A stretch of 64,000 bases of DNA from positions 248,001-312,000 of the forward strand of contig JAVLUZ010000629.1 in assembly GCA_036768485.1 (NCBI GenBank), in the 5' to 3' direction. This DNA is from Mermis nigrescens. Its lineage: Eukaryota > Nematoda > Enoplea > Mermithida > Mermithidae. The position numbers and the translations under genes are program-made. The notes beneath the pieces are model-generated. The model did no database searches. It was not told the DNA's origin and worked only from the letters and a program-made list of their open reading frames with translations. This document shows, piece by piece, positions 11,171 to 19,699 of this stretch. Numbering within the stretch: position 1 is the stretch's first letter; every line of letters starts with the position of its first letter.

Positions 11171-11865
11171 AGCCTGGACCTGCCCGCCCAGGGCCAGGGG
11201 AAGGGGAACTTTCCACGGGGGAAAAATTATTTTCTTGGAGAGAATTTTTTAAAGTACTGAGCCGACCAACCTTGTAGTGTAAAGTAGTAGTGTAAAGTGT
11301 AAAGTAGTGAATTTTTGTTTAGACCTCCCACAGGCCTGCCCCCAGTTTTCCATGGGGTAAATTTTTTGTTGTTGTTTACACTGTCAATTTTTTCAGGAGG
11401 AAGAGTGTGATGAAGAAAGGTGAGTATTTATCCGCCGGTTAGCCGCCGTGTAGGGGCACAACAGGCTTATCACTAGAACGCATGTGTTATAACATAGCAT
11501 GTGTTATAGCATAGGCGGAGGGAGCATGCCCAGACCTGCTCAGTGGAAAGTGGTTGGAGTCAAGGGTGGGCGCCTGCCCGGACCTGCCCGCCTAGGGCCA
11601 GGGGAAGGGTGAAAATTTCTCTGGAGGGGATAAATCTTTTTCCTTAGGGAGAATTTTTTAAAGTACTGAGCCGACCAACCCTGTAGTGTTAAGTAGTAGT
11701 GTAAAGTGTAAAGTAGTGAATTTTTGTTTACACCTCCCACAGACCTGCCCCAAATTTTTCATAGGGTAAATTTTTTGTTGTTGTTTACACTGTCATTTTT
11801 TTCAGGAGGAAGAGCAGGATGAAGAAAGGTAAGTACTTATCCGCCGGTTGGCCACTGTAAAGTGG
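11171..11865 (+). repeat. tandem duplication with a 23-base micro-exon
   Basis: The segments at about 11171-11450 and 11573-11865 are close direct copies with a period of about 403 bases. Shared blocks include CGGACCTGCCCGCC, AAAGTACTGAGCCGACCAAC and GTTGTTGTTTACACTGTCA. Each copy ends with TTTTTTCAG, then a 23-base segment coding for EEE(C/Q)DEER, then GTGAGT or GTAAGT. Both copies therefore look like an intron followed by an acidic micro-exon. They lie downstream of the F-box-like fragments and may be extra exons of that gene. Confidence 0.65.
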
Positions 11866-12130
11866 TGGATAAGCTTTGGTATTAAGAGCTGACCATTCTT
11901 ACTTTACAAATAGATAGGTACTGGCTTGGATCACGGTTCCATATAGTAGAAGAACTGCCGGGACATACATGAGAAGTAAATGTGGCTTATTACGGCTGTG
12001 TTATTCAGATTAATTTTTTAAGCACTAAATAGCAAAGTATATGCTCATTGATTGATCCTTCATGACTGTACGCATAATATTGTTTTGCTTGATTGCTAAA
12101 ATTTTGCCACATATTAGCTAGAGTGGAAAA

Positions 12131-12250
12131 ATGACAAAGGATGAAACATCGTTCGACAAGTTTGAGAAAAATTCTAAAAGTTTCAGCATCATTTTCTGCT
12201 TAACTTTGTTTGTACTCAGCATTCAGCTTGGACCAAAAGTACTTGCCTAA
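12131..12250 (+). CDS. small ORF with a hydrophobic segment
   Basis: A 39-codon frame starting MTKDETSFDKFEKN, followed by a hydrophobic stretch (IIFCLTLFVLSIQL). I do not recognise it. A TTTGTACTCAG acceptor-like site lies inside, so it may also be part intron, part exon of the gene fragments upstream. Low support. Confidence 0.2.
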   Translation: MTKDETSFDKFEKNSKSFSIIFCLTLFVLSIQLGPKVLA

Positions 12251-12564
12251 GGCAAAGATGGACACGCTGTTCGGGCGAAGCAGGTGTGATAATAAGAGCT
12301 AAAACTAACTGAGCATAAGATCCACAATACAGTCGGATCAGGAAATTTAAGTTCGATGATTAATTTACGGCATTTAGCTCAAAATTACAAAAAATTTGTT
12401 GAATACGAACAAGAATTATTCCCTGGTTTAAAACTACGCTTCCCTGATGGTCCGCCCTCAGCCCTTATTTTCACAACAGACAAAATTATTATCACGGGGC
12501 AAGGAGTGAGGCACAACTGAGACGGTTTGAGAAACGCATAATGTGTTTGATTGATGCGTTCAAA

Positions 12565-12765
12565 ATAAAATGATTGTACACATAGGATAAAATGGCTAAA
12601 CACCCATGAACTATAAATAAGATGGGAATGAATAACATAAGTTTTGTCTGATAAGCTGTAGAACCTACATAAATGTACAAGAAATAAAATGATTGCACAC
12701 ATAGGATAAAATGGCTAAGCACCCATAAACTATAAATAAGATGAGAATGAATAACATTAAGCGTC
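12565..12765. repeat. 75-bp direct repeat pair
   Basis: The blocks at 12565-12643 and 12688-12765 match closely (AAAATGATTG, CACATAGGATAAAATGGC, CACCCAT, AACTATAAATAAGATG, GAATGAATAACAT). They are spaced about 123 bases apart, with no coding content. The rest of 12300-13075 holds no gene that I can support. Confidence 0.7.
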
Positions 12766-13177
12766 CAAATTTAACGCTTCGCTTTTGATGATGATTTATT
12801 ATGCACGCACTTACATGTCTCGAAGTCCGAAAAACATGCAAAAATAGAACAGTGTGCCAATGCTTCAACGTGCAGTGAGCTGATGATCTGAACTAAAATT
12901 AGAACAGTAGCATGGGGGACGATGCTAGCTACTTATGCAAATTAAAATTAATTGGTTCCGCCCATCCTGGATAAACCACTGTTAAAAATTGGGCGCTTCA
13001 CGCCTATTTGTAGTAAGACCCCCGGAACCAGGCGCTTAGCGCCTCATGGAGTCTCTATGCTTAAGCATGTGCTATGCTTACATACAGGGGAGGAGGGCTG
13101 AAGGGGCATGCTTTTCTACTAAAGTTCCATAATTTTTACGGGTTCGCGCCGGATTGACATATTGGCACTTATGCAGT

Positions 13178-13378
13178 TTAGGTGAAGCGGGCGTTGTAGC
13201 CCACCGCTTCGGCGTTGAACCTTTTGACTCGTAGACGAGATTCTTCGCCAATATCGTAAAATTTGCGGATGGGTCGATTACCGCCGCCGATCTGGCATTT
13301 GTCAAGGTCGCTGCTGGAGATCGTATCCCGAAATTTGGGCGATCCAAAATTGCGGGACGCAGCACGTGTTAGTCGCAA
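13178..13378 (-). CDS. unassigned Polinton-module ORF, downstream piece
   Basis: A 66-codon frame (MRLTRAASRNFGSPKF..., with SSSDLDKCQIGGG) in GC-richer sequence at the 3' end of the minus-strand Polinton block. It starts about 50 bases after the stop of the 13427-13663 frame, so both may be one gene broken by a stop. I do not recognise the family. An overlapping minus frame (13078-13365) looks like a shadow. Confidence 0.4.
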   Translation of the reverse strand: MRLTRAASRNFGSPKFRDTISSSDLDKCQIGGGNRPIRKFYDIGEESRLRVKRFNAEAVGYNARFT

Positions 13379-13426
13379 ATTTAAAAATTCGTTAAAAATA
13401 AATGCCGTTATTCGGTTGTCGTTGCG

Positions 13427-13663
13427 CTAAAATCCGCTGTCAATTAGCAGCTGCAACGAGTCGGCGTTTATTTTGGGGGTAGCCAATATTTGCGACCCGT
13501 CTCCGATCGTCGTGGCCCACAATTCGGCTGTTATCAGTTGCTCACGTTGAGCGGCGTCGTAGGCGATTATATGGTCCCATATGACCGTTATTAGTCGCTG
13601 GTTGGCGACCCATATTCGCGAGTCGATTAGCCGTTTTAAAATATCAAATGAAGGCGCCATCAT
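13427..13663 (-). CDS. unassigned Polinton-module ORF
   Basis: A 78-codon frame beginning MMAPSFDILKRLIDSR, with two ATG codons at the start. A TATATATAAAT box lies 48 bases upstream on the same strand, and the frame follows the other minus-strand Polinton genes. I do not recognise the product; candidates are the small structural or minor capsid proteins that vary between Polintons. It probably once continued into the 13178-13378 frame. Confidence 0.5.
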   Translation of the reverse strand: MMAPSFDILKRLIDSRIWVANQRLITVIWDHIIAYDAAQREQLITAELWATTIGDGSQILATPKINADSLQLLIDSGF

Positions 13664-13710
13664 AGCATAAAATTTTTTCGAATAATAGTGCCAGCCTCTC
13701 CGTCACTCTT

Positions 13711-13722
13711 ATTTATATATAG
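13711..13722 (-). promoter_or_regulatory. TATA-like box for 13663 ORF
   Basis: Reads CTATATATAAAT on the minus strand, 48 bases before the ATG at 13663. Similar boxes precede the other genes of this Polinton. Confidence 0.45.
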
Positions 13723-13789
13723 ATCTCAACTTCCTGGGATGTTGCGTAACTTGTATAGACATGAATTTAAACGAGTACCGGTATGTGAC

Positions 13790-13875
13790 GTACTGGGATG
13801 TTAATTTATACTGGGATGTGAATTTATACTGGGATGTTAATTTATACTGGGATGCTGACTTATACTGGGATGTAA
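13790..13875. repeat. 18-bp tandem repeat
   Basis: About five copies of TACTGGGATGTTAATTTA with single-base changes. It lies in the spacer between two minus-strand Polinton genes. Confidence 0.8.
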
Positions 13876-13921
13876 TCATAATACGCTAATTTTAATTAAT
13901 TAACGCTTAAGACCTTGAATT

Positions 13922-14386
13922 TCATGCATCAAATCGCGCTTCTGACATGCCCAAGGGTTCATACATGTAAAACACATCTTCTGAGTCTAAATTTAATTTT
14001 TTAGGTGCTTCTCCGCCCTTCTGTTCTTTCCTTGGTCTACCCCTTTTTTACGCACTTTTCCTTCTTCACCGATATCGAATTCGAAAGAAGTTTCTTTTTT
14101 CTTTGGTCAACCCCGTTTTTTAACAGTTTGAGCAGGTATTACTTTTACACTAATAGGTTCACTCACAGCTCGTTGTCTTGCTTCTTCTAAAATTGCTTGC
14201 GTCTGCATCGCCTCGGCGTACGCTTTAACTTTTTGTTCAGAATCATCTTTGCTTTTCAGAATTTTTTCTTCATTTCGATTCAAGGTCTACCTGCGCTTTA
14301 ATTAGCGGATCTTCGGTTATTTTGGATTTTTTAAATAACGAGTCGTAAAATTCGCTTGGAATGACATACATTTTTCTTGTCATCAT
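13922..14386 (-). pseudogene. Polinton small protein with KRGRPRK motif, frameshifted
   Basis: The start ATGATG at 14386 overlaps the stop of the 109-aa gene (14383). The first 38 codons (MMTRKMYVIPSEFYD...) end at a TGA at 14270. A second frame continues with a charged helix (KSKDDSEQKVKAYAEAM) to 14107. A third carries KRGRPRK, an AT-hook-like basic motif, then an acidic tail (LDSEDVFYMYEPLG) ending at 13922. The three frames together give about 150 residues with no gap, so this looks like one gene with two frameshifts. The role is unknown; the overlap places it in the virion/packaging gene block, and the basic motif suggests DNA contact. Confidence 0.65.
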
Positions 14387-14712
14387 TTTTTAAGAGCTTC
14401 TTGAAGCGAGTTAAATAATTCAAAAACAAATTCGGCAGATTCGGTTTGTAAAATTTTTTGTTTATCTTTCGCGCGTGTTTCTGGCAATGCTAACAAATAC
14501 AAACTGCTCTCGTGTTGCTTGCCAAAATCGGGATTTTGAGCACAAAATGTTGAGTTCAGTAAATGGCGAGCTGTTCGCGTTAAGGCCGAAAAGGATTCTT
14601 GGGGCACTTGCTTGATTAACACAACTCGTAAACTTTTTGCAATATTTTTATCGCCTAGTAGTTTGAAGTACGGTTCACTGATTTCAATTTGTTTCTTTGC
14701 TTTGAATGACAT
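14383..14712 (-). CDS. conserved-type 109-aa Polinton protein, intact
   Basis: A full frame of 109 codons from ATG 14712 to a TAA that overlaps the next gene's start. It is predicted to be soluble and mostly helical, with no transmembrane segment, and ends in a Leu-rich helix (FVFELFNSLQEALKK). A CTATAAATAT box lies 32 bases upstream, across the stop of the packaging ATPase. It is the only gene of this size in the minus-strand block with no break. I cannot assign a function. Position next to ATPase, protease and capsid genes suggests a structural or packaging role. Confidence 0.7.
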   Translation of the reverse strand: MSFKAKKQIEISEPYFKLLGDKNIAKSLRVVLIKQVPQESFSALTRTARHLLNSTFCAQNPDFGKQHESSLYLLALPETRAKDKQKILQTESAEFVFELFNSLQEALKK

Positions 14713-14743
14713 TTATTTCGAAAAATACGTCTATTTGTTATCG

Positions 14744-14753
14744 ATATTTATAG
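14744..14753 (-). promoter_or_regulatory. TATA-like box for 109-aa gene
   Basis: CTATAAATAT on the minus strand, 32 bases before the ATG at 14712. It overlaps the last codon and stop of the ATPase gene. Confidence 0.55.
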
Positions 14754-15417
14754 ACATGGGCGCCAAATAATCATAGGTTGTTCGTCGGCAAAAATATTCG
14801 TACGAAGTCGATCTTGAATTCGATTAGCAAAAACATAGACGAGCAGATAATTATACGGTTTTTCCTACATCGCCTTCTGATACGCCGATTTTAATTGCCC
14901 TTTATTACCGTACAATTGATGATTAAGAGCATCGAGAACGTTCAGGTGAGGCGTTCTTGTCAATACAAAATAATGCGTATTTCGATTAATTGTAATAGCC
15001 ATCAGCCCTTTGAAAAATAAATTTTGAGTCAAGACAAAGTTTATAATTTTTTATGGTGACCGTAAATGGTGAAAAGTCTCGCGAAATTCTCATTCTTCAC
15101 AGCGGCGTCGGCCAAATCGTCCATGACGCAAACATTGATTTTATCCGATTCTGCGAGGTCCCATTCGTTTTCGATTCTATCTAAATTCAGCCCTTGACAA
15201 AATGTAATTTCGGGGAATTCAGTCAAAAAATCCTCAAAAGCGGTTGCCATATATGATAAAAATACATAATTTTGTCTCGTTTGAGTTTAAAGGGCCATTC
15301 TCGCAAAAGTTCTAGTAAAAAATATGTTTTGCCGCTCCCTGTTGCCCCTGTGATGACGAATTTGGCCGGCGTACGTAAAAATTGAATTTCTGAACTTATT
15401 TCTTCGATTCTAAACAA
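14748..15417 (-). pseudogene. Polinton DNA-packaging ATPase, frameshifted
   Basis: Matches the FtsK/HerA-type packaging ATPase of Polintons and related viruses, which pumps DNA into capsids. The first segment, from 15417, has the Walker A motif GATGSGKT near residue 25. The second (15250-15041) has the Walker B region (INVCVMDDLADAA) and a LFTIYGHHK sensor-like stretch. The third, after a frame change near 15045, contains FVLTQNLF and THYFVL, then a premature TAG and the C-terminal RLRTNIF...IIWRP to the stop at 14748. Full length is about 220 codons, close to the family. At least two frameshifts and one stop make it non-functional. Its start overlaps the end of the protease gene. Confidence 0.85.
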
Positions 15418-15914
15418 ATTGGTACTCTAATTTTGAAATATATCATAAACCATGCGCAAATTAATTCATCGTTTAATTGTCGATTATGTGAAAAAATATT
15501 CAAAATACTATTTATAGAGTTTTGCTTACAAAGTTTATGTGCGACAAACAGACAACAGATACCGCATGTAGATGAGAAATCTGACTGTATTATTTTATTT
15601 GTTGGCATGTACTGACTAGGGTATGCCGTAAAAGAGGAAAAGTGCATTATGGCTTTTTCAAAGCATCCGCCATACTCTTGAGGTTCTCGTGCGAAACTAT
15701 CAAAAAATATCATCTTTTCATTTGTGCCTTGCGGTTTAAAGAACAACACCCAATGCGTGCCTTAACGGTCTGTAGTATTAACTATGATGTAGAATGCTCT
15801 TTGCTTTTTGTTAATTTTCAGTTCCAGAGCACTTTCGCACAAAAAGACGCCCGCGAATTTGGATGTCACTTGACGGTCAAGCTTTGATAACGCGTTTAAT
15901 TGATTGGAATACAT
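15396..15914 (-). pseudogene. adenain-like cysteine protease, one nonsense codon
   Basis: Related to the adenovirus-type/Ulp1 maturation protease found in Polintons, which cleaves capsid precursor proteins. It starts at ATG 15914 (MYSNQLNALSKLDRQ), three bases before the capsid gene's stop. The catalytic His is in GTHWVLFF, the acidic residue in FFDSFA and the Cys in STCGICCLF, in the expected order. The oxyanion Gln is in the IQSDFS stretch just before the Cys. Length (172 codons) is near normal. A TAA at 15762-15764, two codons before the GTHW motif, interrupts an otherwise single frame, so this is a recent or mild loss. Confidence 0.88.
15509..15517 (-). promoter_or_regulatory. TATA-like box for packaging ATPase
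   Basis: CTATAAATA on the minus strand, about 92 bases before the ATPase ATG at 15417 and inside the protease coding region. Confidence 0.45.
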
Positions 15915-15916
15915 TT

Positions 15917-17163
15917 TTAAGGTATGAAATCTAGTATTACATTTCTGCGATGGTCGATACTTATAGAATTATCCCACAGCATGTAGAAAAACATTGTAAA
16001 AAAGTCACCAAAAGCGGTTGCAGACCACTGGCCCGTGAAAGGAACTATCCCATTAGATTTAGCCAGAGTACCACCCTCTTCGGGGTTGAGGTCGAATGAC
16101 AAAATTTGATGGCCTTCTTGGAGAAAAGCGTCAAAAGTTATTCCGGTGTCAGAATCACTGTATAATTTTTGAACTACCCTGAGCGAGTTTAGGTATGCAT
16201 CTATTAGCGAGTCTTTTGGCGCGTAGGGCAGAGGAGGGATCAACCGCCGATTCACTTATACCTGCGCGCTTATACATTTTCTTAAACTTAACAAAAACGG
16301 ATTTGTAGCGTAATTTCCTAAAACAGATACAGATCTCACTAGCGTAATTATAATCAAACGCGGTATTTGACCGCTGTTAAGTACAAAATTAGATAAGTGG
16401 GTTTGACCGGGGGCTAATTGCATTGAACGCACTGTAGCGCGGTTGATTGAATATACGAACGGTTTATGTTGCAAAGATCTCTCGATGTTTAATATCGAGC
16501 TGTTGGATAAATGAATGCGCCCTACTTTCAGCATTATTTTTGTAATTACGAGTTTTTCGGCCGGAGCAGCAGTACCTGAAAGAATGTGAAATTGTGTAGG
16601 CGTAGGAACTAATGTCAACGAAAACTTTACACCCGGAATAATCAATTTAGACTGCAATAAGAAATCGCAATGTATTCGTCCGGCCATTTCAACAACCGCG
16701 CCTGCTGCAAACTTTGCTACGCGCTTGTCAAACGAGGGATTCGAAGCTGCTACCGTTGCGCTAAATTTACCAGCTAGTTCTTTGTAAAACATCTGGGGAT
16801 CCCTATTGCCCCCTTTTTTGCTGCTGAGGAGTAGGTGAAATTTGTCTCGATGTATGCCCTGTACGGGTAAGTGTTTGTGGCCTGACTGACTATAACGCTG
16901 TTTACTTTTAAAACGATATCGCGAAAAAGTGCATGTAAGGTTAAATTAGCGGTCGCTACGCGCGCATTGGCTTTTAAGTTAGTTTTATCCGCTTCAACGA
17001 CTTTAGCTCGAACTTTTAGTAGAAAATTAGGGTCGGTGAGCTGTGTCCATGATTCGGGAATATCAAATTGAATAGGTTCCTCGGTGATTAGTGGGTCTAT
17101 AGGGTAGTACTCGACTTCGTTTTCATATATTACAGAAAAAGTTTGATCAGTGTTTTTCGACAT
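15917..17163 (-). pseudogene. Polinton major capsid protein, two frameshifts
   Basis: Resembles the double jelly-roll major capsid protein of Polintons (often annotated in nematodes as an F54H12.2-like protein). It would form the hexon-like capsomers of a virus-like particle. The first frame (17163-16774) has the family's N-terminal pattern EYYPIDPL, then IQFDIPESW and TNTYPYRAYIET. A frameshift near 16790 leads to a 178-codon frame (16792-16256), and a second near 16258 to the last 112 codons (NRRLIPPLPYAPK... to the stop at 15917). The total is about 419 codons, near full length. There are no internal stops apart from those caused by the two shifts. A CTATAAATAT box lies 94 bases upstream. 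Confidence 0.9.
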
Positions 17164-17207
17164 ATTTGGAATTTCTCAATGCGTATGAATGATTGAGCTG
17201 CGATTTT

Positions 17208-17357
17208 TTATTTGGTTTTTTTAGAACAAGTAGACTTTTCTCGTCGTTTATTTTTCATATTTATAGACTTTTTAGCACCACAGCCTTTTTGAGGCTTCTT
17301 GGCGGCATGATGCTTACTTACTTGCTTTATTGTAGTAGTAGTAGTTTTAGGCCCCAT
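17208..17357 (-). CDS. 49-aa Lys-rich basic protein
   Basis: An intact small frame: MGPKTTTTTIKQVSKHH, then a Lys/Arg-rich tail with KKPQKGCGAKK and KNKRREK, and no hydrophobic segment. It starts the minus-strand capsid block, 44 bases before the capsid ATG. By composition it could be a DNA-condensing core protein like the small basic proteins of adenovirus-type particles. That is inference from charge and position, not from homology. A CTATAAATAT box lies 190 bases upstream. Confidence 0.5.
   Translation of the reverse strand: MGPKTTTTTIKQVSKHHAAKKPQKGCGAKKSINMKNKRREKSTCSKKTK
17257..17266 (-). promoter_or_regulatory. TATA-like box for capsid gene
   Basis: CTATAAATAT on the minus strand, 94 bases before the capsid ATG, inside the coding region of the 49-aa basic protein. 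Confidence 0.5.
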
Positions 17358-17548
17358 TATTTCAAAGACCCTTTGTTTAGATAAAGAAAAGGTTGAAATG
17401 ACATTTTTCAGAATATAGACGATCGCTTAAAGTGAAATTCAATGATTAGTGGATCTTCTAGACGAAAGCAATAATTGTTTATATCTTTGATTTGTACGAA
17501 TATTGACGGTATATAACTTTGTAGTATTCTATAATACGATACATATTC

Positions 17549-17610
17549 ATATTTATAGCTATCGAAGTGCGACGATGGCAAAATTTTCTTGCACTTTAGG
17601 TTATAAATAT
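17549..17610. promoter_or_regulatory. divergent promoter, capsid block / integrase
   Basis: Two TATAAATAT boxes point away from each other: CTATAAATAT on minus at 17549-17558 (towards the basic protein and capsid) and TATAAATAT on plus at 17602-17610 (25 bases before the integrase ATG at 17635). They are 43 bases apart and make a compact two-way control region. Confidence 0.55.
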
Positions 17611-17634
17611 TAATAATTATTTGAGTTATAAAGC

Positions 17635-18540
17635 ATGGAGATCATAAAGCAGTATTGGACGGAGGCAGGCAGGCCAACCTCTCTTTCAGGTATCAACAAA
17701 TTGCAGAAGCTGCTTAAAAATAGGAAGAAATATCGGCTGATACGGTGAGAAAATTCTTGAAAAATCAGTTTACTTATCAGCTACATAAACCAGTTTTGAA
17801 ACGTTTTTCAAGACGCTCTATAATTGTTTCTGGGCCAAATATCATGTGGATGTTGATCTTTTAGATTTAAGGAGTTTAAAGGTAAAAACTATAGAAATCG
17901 TCATATCTTAATGGCGGTTGATGTCTTTTCACGAGAGGCATATGGTGAGGCAATAACTGATAAGAGTGCTGATTCAACTGCTAGAGTGTTTGAAAAGATA
18001 TTAAATGAGGCAAAAACACAATCCATCAGGACCGATCATGGCAATGAATTCACAGTCGCCTTCAATAAATTAGTAAAAGCTCATTCTGTCATGCATATAT
18101 AGACAAGCAACCCGGAAATTAAAGCTAATTTTTGTTGAACGGTTTCATAGGACATTTCGTGAAAAAGCTTATGCGGTATATGACTCATTATTCTGATGAA
18201 AACTTACGTTTCATTTCTAGTTTGAACAACACTGGCCCCTAATGATGTAGATTCAGAGAACACTGAGTAAGTTGCTAGAATTTATGTTGAAAAAAGACAG
18301 AAAAAATTTAGAAATGAACGAATATTTAATGTTGGAGAAATTGTTAGAATAACTTCTTTGAAAGGAAATTTCGCAAAAAACTAGTAAGCATACATTCACA
18401 GATGAATTGTTCAAAATCAATAGCATATCTCAATGTACACCAAAAACATATAAGCTGGAAGATGTGTTAGGCGGACCTATAACTGGTGCTTTTTATGCAA
18501 AAAGAACTACAATTGGCCAAGCCAGAAGCTGAAAAGAACA
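17635..18540 (+). pseudogene. Polinton integrase, multiply frameshifted
   Basis: A retroviral-type (RVE, DDE) integrase of the Polinton class, which inserts the element into chromosomes. It starts at MEIIKQYW (17635). The sequence TVRKFLKNQFTYQLHKP follows in another frame, then VDVDLLD (first catalytic Asp region), AVDVFSREAYGEA, and the second Asp in RTDHGNEF (17911-18102 frame). The catalytic Glu region VERFHRTFREKAYA comes near 18140-18180. The C-terminal chromodomain-like end has FNVGEIVRI, then TPKTYKLEDV and GPITGAFYAKR near 18445-18510. At least four frame changes and several stops. It reads away from the capsid genes, as expected in this gene layout. Confidence 0.88.
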
Positions 18541-18710
18541 AGAGAGTCAAAAAAAGCTATAAATATCAATAAATCACGAGTATAAAGTAAGATTTAAAAA
18601 TTGGCCAGTAAAATTTGATAGGATTTTATGCAAAGAAAAGAATCGAAATTTTCACGAACAGCCTAAATAAAAATGGCTCCAATAAGGCTGAAACGAAATT
18701 TGGCTTTTCT
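18541..18710. other. spacer, nothing assigned
   Basis: A/T-rich. A further TATAAATAT word lies near 18561 on plus, but no gene follows it. The outer end of the decayed Polinton should be near here, but I could not find its terminal repeat. Confidence 0.3.
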
Positions 18711-19684
18711 TCATTTATTAAGCACCGCAGAGACAGTCACAAAAAAAGATGCACTGATAAATACGGCAACTAAGGACCCAAATATTATGCATATGCGATT
18801 GCGCAAACAAGAAGCATTTCTAATTGATAAACAGCCGGTAAACTGAATATTATTGTAAAAGCCAGACTAATTAATACAATAAAATTACTGTTTAAAGATC
18901 GATTTACCTTGTTGGGCATCTGCTGCGGTTTTATGTAAGACGGCTTGACTTGACTGACTGCTTTTATTTTGGGCTGAAATATTAGAAGAATTTGTTGATC
19001 AAAATAATTCCATAAAAAATCCAATCTCACGTAAAATTGGGCGAAAATCAGATTCATAATTAGTAAGTAGTTAATAATATTGAACCATGATGCTGAAGTT
19101 TTCTATATTTCTAAAAAATTTTAAAGCTTTCAAGCCTGATTCAGCCACCTTTCTTTTGACGTAAAATTCATTCTCAATGCTAACTTTCCCCTTTAAATTA
19201 ATTAATTCGATTAGATTTTAGGTTTGAGAATTTTTAAATTCAGATGAATCTCAGATCATAAAGATAATTAATTATTACATTCATCATAATACATTGTTTA
19301 AAGATCAAAAAGTGAGCCAGTGTTTCCAATTTAGCCGGAACTTCATCACTGCTAATTTCAAATGTTTTTATATTCCTGCAGAAACAATCGAATATTATTT
19401 TATTTTAGCTGCAGTCGATGTCTGAGACTATTGTCAGACCTACTGTGAAAATATTTAGTAGCGGACGCGCTTAAACTTAAAAATTAGAGCTTTAAACGTC
19501 TTATAAAGCTCAAATTTGCAAATATTATATTACGAGTAGTACCAGAGTGTTTGGACTTTTCTTGTAAGGCTCCGGTTTCGATTCGAAATAATTCGGTTTA
19601 TTTTCAGACTGTTCTACATTCGGTTGGATTTGAACTTGGGTTGCTCCTGGTCTCGCTGGAATGTGAGTCCTCGGGGATTGCGGG
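18711..19684 (-). CDS. 3' end of a spliced membrane-protein gene
   Basis: Three minus-strand exons join in phase. Exon 19684-19543 starts after ATTTCAG and codes for a Pro/Gln-rich stretch (PQSPRTHIPARPGATQ..., EPYKKSPNTL) with a GTACTA donor. Exon 18973-18908 lies between TATTTCAG and GTAAAT, 66 bases, starting PKIKAVSQVKPSYIK. Exon 18842-18711 follows AATATTCAG and encodes FTGCLSIRNASC, a hydrophobic membrane segment (ICIIFGSLVAVFISASFF) and VSAVLNK before TGA. The last two junctions are phase 0, and the first exon begins with one base of a split codon, so upstream exons are missing from this call. I do not recognise the family. It is probably a single-pass membrane protein with a short C-terminus. 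Confidence 0.55.
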
Positions 19685-19699
19685 CTGAAATTACGTATT

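Noticed and set aside
17635..18540. LTR retrotransposon integrase
   Set aside because: No reverse transcriptase, gag or LTRs nearby. The C-terminal chromodomain-like end and the adjoining capsid, protease and ATPase genes point to Polinton.
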